The position numbers were made by a program, and so were the translations under genes. The notes under the pieces were generated by a model. It was not told where the DNA came from and made no database searches. It was given only the letters and a program-made list of their open reading frames with translations. A stretch of DNA of 64,000 nt, taken from contig OX335652.1 in assembly GCA_946894095.1 (NCBI GenBank), positions 12,981,001 to 13,045,000 of the forward strand. The letters are read 5' to 3'. This DNA comes from Incurvaria masculella. Lineage: Eukaryota; Arthropoda; Insecta; Lepidoptera; Incurvariidae. Below, piece after piece: positions 55,149 to 64,000 of this stretch. How positions within the stretch are numbered: position 1 is the stretch's first letter; the number at the start of each line of letters is the position of its first letter.

Positions 55149-55512
55149 AACGGCCCGTAAGCTACGCTCCCCATACAAACGTAGTTAACTAATCATTTGG
55201 AAACCGCTATTCCAATTAAATTGATATTTAATATCTAACATCAGGTAACAAATATCTGTGTCTGCATGCTTTTGTTTTTTTTGAAAATCCAAACCGAATG
55301 AAATGAATGCAAAAAGAAAATCTTCATACGAATTTTGTTTTCTCTGTGGTTTGACCCAGAATACATTTACCGAAAAAACAAAGGCATGCAGGCACAGATA
55401 TTTGTAGCTTAATATTAGATACCAAATATCAAGTAAGTTGGAACGGTGGTTTATTAGTAAACTACGTTTGTATGGGAGGCGAAATTTTCAGGTGCTTACG
55501 GGCCGACCTTAG
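55149..55512. mobile_element. Family C MITE, near complete (C4)
   Basis: GGCCCGTAAGCTACGCTCCC to GGTGCTTACGGGCCGACC, very similar to C1 (a recent pair). Confidence 0.83.
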
Positions 55513-55625
55513 CATGGTAAATTAACATGGTAATGCAAGTGAATGATTAAATCAGACGTTTAGTTGCATTTCGTACGGCCGAATAGCACGTCGTTTGACA
55601 GTTTGCATGAGTTTTATGGACAATT

Positions 55626-55701
55626 CTGCCCCCTTATTAAAAAGGCGGTAACTACATATGGACCTCATATGTAGTTACCGCCTTTTTAATAAGGAGGGCA
55701 G
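55626..55701. mobile_element. Short palindromic foldback element, copy 2
   Basis: CTGCCCCCTTATTAAAAAGG then CGGTAACTACATATG, five-base loop, complementary arm to GGAGGGCAG. Near-perfect 35-bp arms. Confidence 0.85.
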
Positions 55702-55703
55702 TA

Positions 55704-56040
55704 CTGACCAAATTAATTAATTTAATTAATTTGTTTCGGCCTAAGTCGAATAAGAGGTGAAAAGGCTGTAGTTAAGGACATCCAGGGCGAGGCTGCAGCG
55801 CTGCAGCGCTGCTCCGCGCACGATGGACCGAATACGCTGCGAAGTAATTCCTGACAACTTCTTAATTGGCTTTTAAATTAATTGTGTTGATCTTATCCGA
55901 GCTCGCGACTTGACAACTGGAAACTTTCGCGAGTGCGAGCGGCCGCGCCCGGAACGCATCCGCTCATTTAGCTGCTCTTCATATTTTGCCATACGTACAC
56001 ATACTCGTATAGTAAGTCAATAAATTATATATCGTCGGCA
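55704..56040. promoter_or_regulatory. Non-repeat island 14
   Basis: A perfect AATTAATTTAATTAATT palindromic run at 55712-55730, CTGCAGCGCTGCAGCGCTGC at 55790-55815 and GC-rich sequence beyond. No coding evidence. Confidence 0.3.
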
Positions 56041-56431
56041 TACTGATAAAACCCTTTAATTGCAGAAATGAGAGTTTCGAGATAAATGGACTTGAACGTT
56101 CAATAGCTAATAATGGTTGGTACAATTGTCCATGTGTTTACACAACCTAACTTTAAAACTAAACATCATAGCAATATATGGGTTTTACCAAAAGAAAGAG
56201 CTTGGAAAATTAAGGAAAGAACTGCATTATTAACTCATTTTACTAAAAAAATACATTTAGCGGGTTTTCCAAGTATACCGACGATATACTCGTATATCGT
56301 CGGTATACTTACGGTATACAGGGAAAAGGAAAGTCAAAATTAACAAAGTGATTCTCAATCAATTTGGGTTCAAAACGGAATGGAAAGTTGTACCTTTTTT
56401 ACTTATTTGCCAGTAGACAGTATTGTTTACG
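56041..56431. other. AT-rich sequence, nothing firm
   Basis: A 76-codon + frame (56113-56343) has no known motif. CGACGATATACTCGTATATCG near 56279-56299 is a short hairpin. Confidence 0.35.
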
Positions 56432-56965
56432 TTAAGGTGGCCCTTCCTGACGGGACTAACTCATTCGCGGGCACGGTACAATACCGTGCTAATTCGCTCT
56501 GGGACCTTCTCTGTTTCAAAGAAAAAGACAGACTCCGCGATGAGGAGGATGCAACATGTCCACAAAGCAGACAATGCGCATAATGTTTGATTTGGGAAGA
56601 TATACGAAAATTTTAATTACAAATCTACTTTCTTACTTAAAAGTAAATCACGACCGCTGTATTAAAAAATAATCAAAAACCAAATTGATTATAAATCTTT
56701 ATAAAACGAGCTAGGTTTGATGACTAACCTTTTATAGATGTTTTTATTTATTGTTGAGTAATTTACGTCCAAAGTTATTGCATAAAATGGGCGAAAAAAA
56801 TCGAACTTTCGGACTTTAGAAACCAAACACTATTGTACAATGCCATCAGACATCTAATTTGATCAAATAAAGCTGTTCTGAGTATAATTTTGGATCACTG
56901 ACAAGAAATATACTCATGATTTTACCACTTTTGTATGGGGAGTTGAGCTGGAAGGCCCACGCTCA
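56432..56965 (-). mobile_element. Family A MITE (A7)
   Basis: TTAA at 56432-56435; GGTGGCCCTTCCTGACGGGA at the left. The right terminus is altered (GAAGGCCCACGCTCAC). Reverse orientation relative to A2. Confidence 0.83.
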
Positions 56966-57229
56966 CTGCAAAAGGCGTCAAGAAATGTTATTCAGCTTTA
57001 AGTAGCAAAGCTTCTTAAAGAACGCACACTAAGCAGGTCGAAAGGAATAAAAAAATATACTCATTGATAAAGTTATTTCGAAGAAATTATCAGAACAGTC
57101 AGGAATTATTGAAATCATCAATCTTAATTTATGTATACAGTCTCTACCAAATAAACAATGGCGGTGTAGTTAAGAACGTTAAATTAGAAAAAAAGTAATG
57201 TAAGATAACATATTTGTCGTTAATAAATA

Positions 57230-57890
57230 AATTTTAATAATCAAAAGAGGTAGGGCCGAGGGAAAAAGAAAATGTCTCCTTCGCCCGTGCTCCATCCAAC
57301 CTCCCCGGGAAGACAAATTATTGGTGTCCGCGACCGTCCGTACGCTCCGGCCGAGTGTACCCCGACGTCCGCACACTTTATCTCGCAGATTACTCCGCTT
57401 CACGCTCCTCCCCCCCGCCCCTCCGCCCCGCCGCCCGCCCGCCGACACCCCCGCACCCATATTTCTTAATAATTCAAGCAGGGCGAGCTACAAGGCGCGG
57501 CCCCGGCGCGAATAGTTTTTCATCGTCTCAATCTTTCCCCGCTCCGCAGTTTTTCACTGTGCAAAATTTAATAAGTGCGCTCAATTTGAATGGCGGCGGT
57601 CGGGGCGGGTGCTGTGCGGGGTGAGGGGGGGCGGGGAGGAATTCAATTTTTATCAGGGTCGAGCGCGCCCCTCTCCCTCCCCCGACCCCGCCCCCACCCC
57701 GCCACTCCGTAATTACACACGACTTATCTCGCCTCCACGGATGAGACCGCACCCTGGACGCTTCCGTTCCCTTCGCTCACATCATCTTGCCTGCGACTCA
57801 ACTCCGTTTATTATTACTCCAGGAACTTTAGACTTAAATCAGCACTTAGAAAAACATTAAATCCGAAATGCAATTTTTTTCTCAGAAACG
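57230..57890. promoter_or_regulatory. GC-rich non-repeat island 15, C-rich and G-rich tracts
   Basis: A CCTCCCCCCCGCCCCTCCGC tract, a GGTGAGGGGGGGCGGGGAGG tract and a second C-rich tract enclose GCAAAATTTAATAAGTGCGC. Overlapping frames of 60-90 codons on both strands look like composition artefacts. Confidence 0.3.
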
Positions 57891-57894
57891 TAGT

Positions 57895-58375
57895 ATTTCA
57901 TATGGACGTGTGTACATTAAGTTTGCAACATTTTGGGGGGCCCGGAAGATAGAAATAAAATATGAAATATGTTTAAGAAATGATATCTCCTAAACAAATA
58001 TTTAGAAATGGTATTTCAAAATCGAATATGTTAACTAATTTTAAGTGTAATATAACTGTAAATTTGCAACAATTTATTATTTACGGAACTGTGTAAATAT
58101 ATTTTTTTTGTACTATTTCCGTAATATCTGCAAAGCAAATACTGCTAACTCAGTTTTATTTTCTGGAATATGTAAATGGCCTAAATCTCTATATTCTGTG
58201 AGAAATTTAAAATGTTGCAAAACTTAGAAGCACATTTTTTTTCATTTATAATTTTTAGATTCGAATATAAGCTAAACAAAAAATTCGAAATGCGGTTTGA
58301 ATCATTCATTTTGTAGTTTTATCTTTCAATAATATGCTATCAATTTTGCAACAATACAAATCGTCCGGAACTAGG
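57895..58375 (+). mobile_element. Family V repeat (TTTGCAACA-rich), copy 1
   Basis: AT-rich stretch with repeated TTGCAAC words and TTTCCGTAATATCTGCAAAG. Blocks near 58060-58125 (AATTTGCAACAATTTATTAT, poly-T, ATTTCCGTAAT) recur in inverse orientation at 63900-63960. Confidence 0.5.
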
Positions 58376-58624
58376 TTCAATTAAAACATTACTATAATTA
58401 CCAGTTTTCACTCGTACACCGACGTAAAGCCACTTCTCTGTGTGAGTGTAGCGCGTGTAAACATAGCTAGGAAGACTGCGGTGGACGCGGGGGGATGGGG
58501 CCGGTCGGCTCGACAGATTCTCCCCGCCTTGCTACCTAAACATCGCCGCATTTATTTTGTGTTCGTTCGGGAGCACTTTTCATGTGTAAATTGATTTACA
58601 TTGTTGATAATACAGAATGGCTGT

Positions 58625-58950
58625 GGACATTTGCGATAGAGCGATCGTGGCTCAGTGTCGGGTGGATTTGCCTTACACGACAGAGGTCTGGGTTCAAATC
58701 CCCACAATGCACATCCACCACTATCTTTCTCTTTCTGAATTGGATAAATGCATTTCGTCATTAATGCGAGCGGTTCCATGGTTCGGAATCCTTGAAAAAC
58801 TGTAGGTTAAGCCCTCCCGGGTTGGTACCTTCATACGCATTTTCCGTCCGTGTTTTCCATCCAGTTCAATGTAGCCGTGCTCATAAAAGGGGTGGTCCTG
58901 CCATGGCACTTATTCCATCGTAAATGCGGTGTGTTGAGATGAAAATGGAA
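58625..58950 (+). mobile_element. SINE family D, tRNA-headed (D12)
   Basis: Head GATCGTGGCTCAGTGTCGGG and box B GTCTGGGTTCAAATCCCC, TTTCTCTTTCTGAATTGGAT linker, then a body with a deletion around 58803. Confidence 0.85.
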
Positions 58951-59559
58951 TAGAATTGATGCGATCATAATTGGCAATTACTAAGAATGTTTTGACGGGA
59001 TGCCGGCCGTGCCTCTAGTCCTTTTATTTTAAACATTCTTAGTATGCTTATGGTATGCTTGTTTTATCTATATTTTTATTTTGGATGATAAATTGTTCGC
59101 CTTAATAATTTCACCTTTTTACCGATTTCGCCACGCATAGTCATTATCTGAAATGATAGGAAGATTTGAACCAGGAAAAAAATTTTTTCAAGAAATTCAA
59201 CCGACGAAAAAATTATCAGATAAGCGAAAAACATAACAAGAAGTTTTGATATGACCCCGTATCGTAACAAACAAACGTAAATCGCTGACTCAATATTAGT
59301 AATTTTATTTTTCCCTTCTGAGTTTTAAGGTTAACCACCCTAACTCCGCGAGATATAGCAAGATTATTAATTAGATTAGATTAATACCAAGAATGCAATC
59401 CCGATCTCGCAAGATCTCGTTTTCGCGAGTTCTCGGCCTTTTTTAAACGAGATTGATCTCGACACACTAGCATAAAAACCTCTAAAGAGAGTTGTTACTC
59501 TATCAATTCCCTATACTACGGGCGATAACTGGCGATAGGTCTATTTCAACACTGACAAG
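58951..59559. other. AT-rich sequence, nothing recognised
   Basis: ATCTCGCAAGATCTCG at 59404-59419 and nearby GAGAT words form small hairpins. No gene supported. Confidence 0.4.
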
Positions 59560-60327
59560 TGCGCTATATTGACATTGAGTCACTCCAGAGAGCCTATTCA
59601 ATACCAAAATTGACTTGGTGATGTCTTGCTTTCGAGAGTGACAAGTCAGAAAAATTAAGGTGTCATCATGGACACCAAATTGTCTTTTTTCATGATCACG
59701 TCGACAAACTATGCAAAAGCTCCTTTCGGACCCTGGGTGTTGTATTGAGACAAACGTACCATTTGCGCAGTACAGATGCCGTAAACATCCTGTACAACAC
59801 ATTTGTCAGAAGCAAGCTAGAATGCAATGCAATGATATGGAACCCTCATGAGGCTTAATATACTGCCATGCTTGAAAGAGTGCAAAAAAAGTTTTTGAGA
59901 TTCCTTTATAAAAATAATTATAATTTTTATCCGATTTATCCGAATCGCAGTTAACAAAATATGTGTTTAAATTAGTAATTGGACACGTGCAAAATATTTC
60001 AGTGCTAGATAGTGTTAATCTGTTCGCCCCAGAAAATTACAGTTGCGCGCGCTCTCATCCTCGCTTCGCGCTGCCCTCCTCGCGCACCAACATGCTGCGT
60101 CACGCGCCGCTCACCCATGCGCTTACAGCTCTAAATGATATATCTGACAAAATAGACATCTATGCTTGCACTCTGGCCGAGTTCCAGAAGGCAGTTGCTG
60201 TTTACTTTGAAGCTGCATAATTTTTTAAATAAGGTGTGTACTTTATCTATAAATTGCCTAACGCCTTGGCCATTACGCTGTAATGTTAGGTATATTGTTG
60301 TATGAATAAATAAATAAATAAGTAAAT
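59560..60327 (+). pseudogene. LINE reverse transcriptase C-terminus, decayed, with AAATA tail
   Basis: Near 59657 the reading GVIMDTKLSFFHDHVDKLC starts the thumb. It continues FRTLGVVLRQTYHLRSTD, then ILYNTFVRSKLECNAMIWNP and MLERVQKKFLRFLYK. After a shift, an 85-codon frame (59963-60220) starts MFKLVIGHVQNISVLDSVNL and covers the polyprotein end. In-frame stops after PHEA and near 59950 show inactivation. The tail is (AAATA)n at 60304-60326. Jockey/CR1-like by motif order. Confidence 0.78.
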
Positions 60328-60675
60328 ACGGCCAGTGGCTGAAGAAGAGGGTATCCGTCTATAGAGCAGCCACTCCACTAACCCCTGATTTCACTATTTC
60401 CAGCTATCTGAAATTCGTTAGCTTACTTTCAGTTAGATTGCATATTCGCATGGTGTAACCATAAGATAACTTTGGGATTTTTGTAGCTGATGGTAGTGAA
60501 AATGGGTGTAAGTAAACTCTTCATTATTATTATTTTCTTTCAGGACGGATAAGCAAATATTTTAATAAAATATAAATTTTAGTACTAAAATTACATACGT
60601 CGCTTTATTCAACAAATGTGTTATTAATGCAGAATCAACGGACACATCAAAGACATTGCCTTACTTTACGAATGT
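60328..60675. other. AT-rich sequence, nothing recognised
   Basis: No gene or family recognised. Confidence 0.45.
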
Positions 60676-61201
60676 GGAACTCATTCACGGGCACGGTACA
60701 AAACCGATTTATCGCGCTCTGGGACCTTCTCTGTTACACAGAAAAAGACAGGCTCCGTGATGAGTAAGATGCAACATGTCCACAAAGCAGACAATGCGCA
60801 TAGTGTTTGATTTGGTAAGATTTACGAAAAAATGTATTACAAAACGACTTATAGCTAAAAGTAAACTACGATCGTTGTAGTCAAAAATCTAACAAAAACC
60901 AAATTTGTTATAAATCTTCATGAAACTAGCCATGTCTGATGACTAATCTTTTTAAGGTTTTTTAGTTAATCGTTGAGTAATCCACCTCCAAAGATATTGT
61001 ATAAAACGCGCAAAAAATTCGAAGTTTCGGACCTTATACCTTAGAAACCTAATAAAATTTTACAATGCCCGACAGTCATCAGACATCTATTTCGATCAAA
61101 TAAAGCTATTTTGAGTATTATTTTGGATCTCTGATAAGAAATATGCTCATGATCTTCTTTCCACGTTTGTATGGGGAGTTGGGCGGGAAGGCCCACCTTA
61201 A
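60676..61201 (-). mobile_element. Family A MITE, left end decayed (A8)
   Basis: CTCATTCACGGGCACGGTAC to GGGCGGGAAGGCCCACC and TTAA (61198-61201). Reverse orientation. Confidence 0.82.
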
Positions 61202-61289
61202 GTCTAGATTTTTAAATAAACTATAACCCCACTTAAATCTTACAAAATCAGAAAATTCCAAACAAAAAAGTGTACAACTTTAGCTATAA

Positions 61290-61490
61290 TCACATCTAGT
61301 GTCATGATATTAGCCCAAAACAACATATAGGAACGAGGTGCCATGCCAGGAACTTTCTTATATTTCATGGCTACATTGTAATGGAATGAAAATATCGTCT
61401 ATTTTCATTGCCGCTTTGACCGTAGTTAATTCAATGCGATAGTACAGCCCCTACAGTTTTATGTTTAATCCGAACTACCATGAAACGTGA
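61290..61490 (-). mobile_element. SINE family D, decayed, headless (D13)
   Basis: TCATGATATTAGCCCAAAAC through GGTGCCATGCCAGGAACTTT to CTACAGTTTTATGTTTAATC. Confidence 0.75.
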
Positions 61491-61547
61491 AGTAGTAAAT
61501 ACTCTTTCGAAGACAAAATACGCCACCCTAAAGAGATTTTTATCATT

Positions 61548-61922
61548 GTCAGCCTCGGTAGCACAGTGGTGGGACACCTTGAGATTCTATAAGCTGGGTA
61601 ATCAGCTCTGAGCGCGGTTGGGTTCTGGATGGGTGACCATTTTAGACCATTAGGGCTGGCCGTGGTTCGGATTCCACGTAAAACTGTAGGTCCCCTTCCT
61701 TACTTACTATGTTGTAGGGTTTATCCCGTCCGGGTTGGTACCATTGCATTGAATGAACGATGATCGAAGTGGCAATGAAAATTGACCGTGTTTTCCATCC
61801 AGTTCAATGTAGCCGAGCAATTTAAGGAAAGTCCTGGTATGGCACCTAGTTCCCATGTCGTGTTTTAGGCTAATATCTGACGTTCAGTTTGGTATTAGCC
61901 ATCCATTTATAGTTCTTTAAAA
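61548..61922 (+). mobile_element. SINE family D with a 5S-derived head, full length (D14)
   Basis: GCCTCGGTAGCACAGTGGTG at the start, TTCTGGATGGGTGACC as the 5S C-box-like part, then GGCCGTGGTTCGGATTCCAC and the body to CATCCATTTATAGTTC with an A-run. Confidence 0.87.
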
Positions 61923-62035
61923 AAATCATTACAATACCGACTCAAACAAAAACGATCGTATAAATATTTAAATTTTGATTAAGATATCGTTCTGAACAAA
62001 TATTAAACCAGGCAGTTCCAGTAAATATGTACATT

Positions 62036-62185
62036 AACCCTGCTACTAATAATCCCAGATCATCGTCTGAATAGGTATACAATGTTTTGTCCCTTTCTAT
62101 CGAATTAGAAACTGCCTGTCAATGCAAAGGACAAAACATTGTATAACTATTCAGCTGATGATCTAGGTTTATTAGTAACAGGGAT
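62036..62185. mobile_element. Foldback MITE (CCCTGCTACTAATAATCCCA termini)
   Basis: Arms CCCTGCTACTAATAATCCCA and GAATAGGTATACAATGTTTT at the left are matched by the complement ending TTATTAGTAACAGGG at the right; about 35 bp between. Non-coding. Confidence 0.8.
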
Positions 62186-62349
62186 AATATTTCGTGCTAA
62201 ACAAGTACGTCGCTTTTTCCAAGGAGTGTGATATGTATGTTATATTATGATATGTATGGAAGATAGCCAGTGCATGTTATGCGATGAGATCAATAAAAAA
62301 CACTGTGCACATATCAACTTTAAGAATAATTGATTTTAGCTATATAGAA

Positions 62350-63297
62350 TCGATTTTAAGGTACGGAATAGATGTGTGGGGAAACAATTGTAATGTTAAA
62401 AAAAAGTATTCTCATCCTTCAAAAGAAAGTTTTACGAATTATTTGTGGAGCCAAATATGATGAAAGTTGCCGACCCCTTTTCGTAAAATAAAAAACCGGC
62501 CAAGTGCGAGTCGGACTCGCACACGAAGGGTTTCGTACCATCTTAAAAAATGTATAAAAAAAATCACGTTTTTTGTATGGGGACCCCCTTTAATTTTAAT
62601 TATTTCTTAATTTTACCTATTTGTTGTTATAGCGGCAAAATAAATACACACTCTGTGAATATTTCAGCTGTCTATCTGTTACGGTTACTGAGGTACAGCC
62701 CTGTGACAGACGGACAGACGGACGGACGGACGGACGGACGGACGGACGGACGGACGGACGGACAGCGGAGGCTTAGTAATAGGGTTCCGTTTTCACCCTT
62801 TGGGTACGGAACCCTAAAAAATCATGACTGTAATATAATATGCATTGGAGTATATAAGAAAAACTAATACTTCGATAAAGTGAAGAAATTGCAGATATAT
62901 GACTTAAGAAATAAAGACAGTTTTCGACCAAAAGGCCCAAAATGTTTATTGTTTAAGAATTCATCGATTTATACTGGAGTAAAAATTTACAATCATTTAC
63001 CTATTTCCATCAAACAATTTTTAACAATAACCAATTTTTTTATTAATTTAAAAGAATATTTGTTAAGTAACCCGTTTTATAATAAAGAAGAATATTTCAA
63101 TAATTTTAATTGTAATTTAGAATAATTTAATATTGACATTTATTGAACCAGATTATGTATTGAAAATGTATTGTGAATTTTAATAATGTATTTATAATTA
63201 ATTTTTATTATAAACTCTAAGATCATTAATTTATGTTATAAAATGTGCACGGCTCGCAAGGGTCACTCATGCTAAATAAATAAAATAAATATTTATT
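62350..63297 (+). pseudogene. CR1-like LINE 3' end split by a family E insertion
   Basis: Before the insert, RYGIDVWGNNCNV, then after a shift ILQKKVLRIICGAKYDES. After the insert, the frame 62880-63125 reads IYDLRNKDSFRPKGPKCLLF, then NSSIYTGVKIYNHLPISIKQ and a final stop. These are typical LINE C-terminal motifs (QK-x-x-LRIICG; SGVKIYN-type). The 3' tail is AAATAAATAAAATAAAT at 63275-63291. Inactive. Confidence 0.75.
62492..62819 (+). mobile_element. Family E repeat (E6) with an expanded GACG run
   Basis: AAAACCGGCCAAGTGCGAGT to GGGTACGGAACCCTAAAAAA. The GACG run at 62707-62763 has about 14 units against three to five in other copies. Confidence 0.88.
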
Positions 63298-63644
63298 ATT
63301 CGACCGTGAAGCAAGAACATATGAAATAAATAAAGAGCCCCGTAAAATAACTACTGTAAGAATATACTGCTAGGCTGGGTCCGAACCATCTAAAATACCA
63401 TTCGTGGATATTGCGTCTTCCAAGACGTAACACCCGAAAGTACCTACACATGTAACTGTCGCACGCACGTGCCACTCCCGCCCCGCACCACCCGGCGATA
63501 GCGTCCTCCGTTCGTCTCCCCGTGCCGCTGCCTACTCACTCATACAATTACAACTGATAAATGTCTGCATATGGCTGCGCAACAAATACACCTGTGAGAG
63601 CGGCACCTGTGAAACGCTTGCAGATTTAATTCATTTTTACCTTG
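63298..63644. other. Unassigned sequence
   Basis: GC-richer around 63450-63540 without a supported frame. Confidence 0.4.
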
Positions 63645-64000
63645 TTTCAGACTACTTGCGATGTTGCAAAATTAGGGAAATGTTCACAATTGATTTAAGT
63701 TAACACTGAATGACGGAAATCTTATTTCTGATTTTTTGTTTACCGTTTATAGCATTAGAAAGTTTGGATTTAAAAAAAAATACTGTTCTGAGACTTGCAA
63801 CATTCTAAAAACTTTACAGGATAAAGAATATAATTTTGTCTACATATTCTAGAAAGAAAGGTAGCCATAGCAAGTAAGGTTCTCAGCATAGTTTTATTTT
63901 AGTAAAAACATTTTTTTTAATATATTTCCGTAATTAGTAAATTGTTGTAAATTCACCGTTACATTACGCCTTAAAAGAGTTAACAAATACATTTATATAA
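63645..64000 (-). mobile_element. Family V repeat, copy 2, cut by the window end
   Basis: GATGTTGCAAAATTAGGG, GACTTGCAACATTC and TATTTCCGTAATTAGTAAAT followed by TTGTTGTAAATTCACCG resemble copy 1 in inverse orientation. Confidence 0.45.

Overview
The window looks like nuclear DNA of an insect, most likely a moth or butterfly (inference). The background is AT-rich with small GC-rich islands and exons. Introns are long and packed with short non-autonomous elements of kinds I associate with lepidopteran genomes: TTAA-flanked MITEs, a repeat carrying a CGGACTCGC core, tRNA- and 5S-headed SINEs, and jockey-, CR1- and RTE-like LINE fragments. A short TTAGG-type run is also present. Nothing suggests a bacterial, viral or organellar origin.

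Only two host genes can be supported, and they converge. Gene 1 (+ strand) contributes its last three coding exons at 1428-1522, 3106-3232 and 5571-5692. They were found by matching splice sites and phases (0, then 1) and give a Ser/Arg-rich C-terminal tail of a protein I do not recognise. Gene 2 (- strand) contributes the last two coding exons of a MAX-dimerisation (MXD/MAD) transcription factor: the leucine-zipper exon 39584-39833 and the terminal exon 21548-21780. The earlier MXD exons (SID, basic region, helix-loop-helix) are not visible and are probably beyond the right edge.

The most striking feature is that both genes carry the same rearrangement. A segment made of the 3' part of an exon, its 5' splice site and the first bases of the following intron has been amplified in tandem into that intron, always downstream of the parental exon. 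In gene 1 a 147-bp unit (126 nt of exon plus 21 nt of intron) is present 14 times (3107-5119). In MXD a roughly 172-bp unit (83 nt of exon plus 89 nt of intron) is present 28 times (about 35045-39666), with a superimposed 1987-bp higher-order duplication. In each case the parental exon copy is distinguishable from the derived copies by substitutions.

Layout: 1-1400 LINE and MITE debris; 1428-5692 end of gene 1; 5693-6046 its likely 3' UTR; 6047-21508 intergenic, repeat-rich; 21548-39833 the end of MXD, with a 17.8-kb last intron holding GC-rich islands, MITEs and the array; 39834-64000 upstream MXD intron or upstream sequence, repeats alternating with GC-rich islands that could be regulatory. 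Nested insertions let several target-site duplications be read directly: TTAA for families A, B and C, 8 bp for family G, TA for a mariner-type MITE, and 12 bp for a perfect foldback. All calls come from reading the sequence; no database search or transcript evidence was available.
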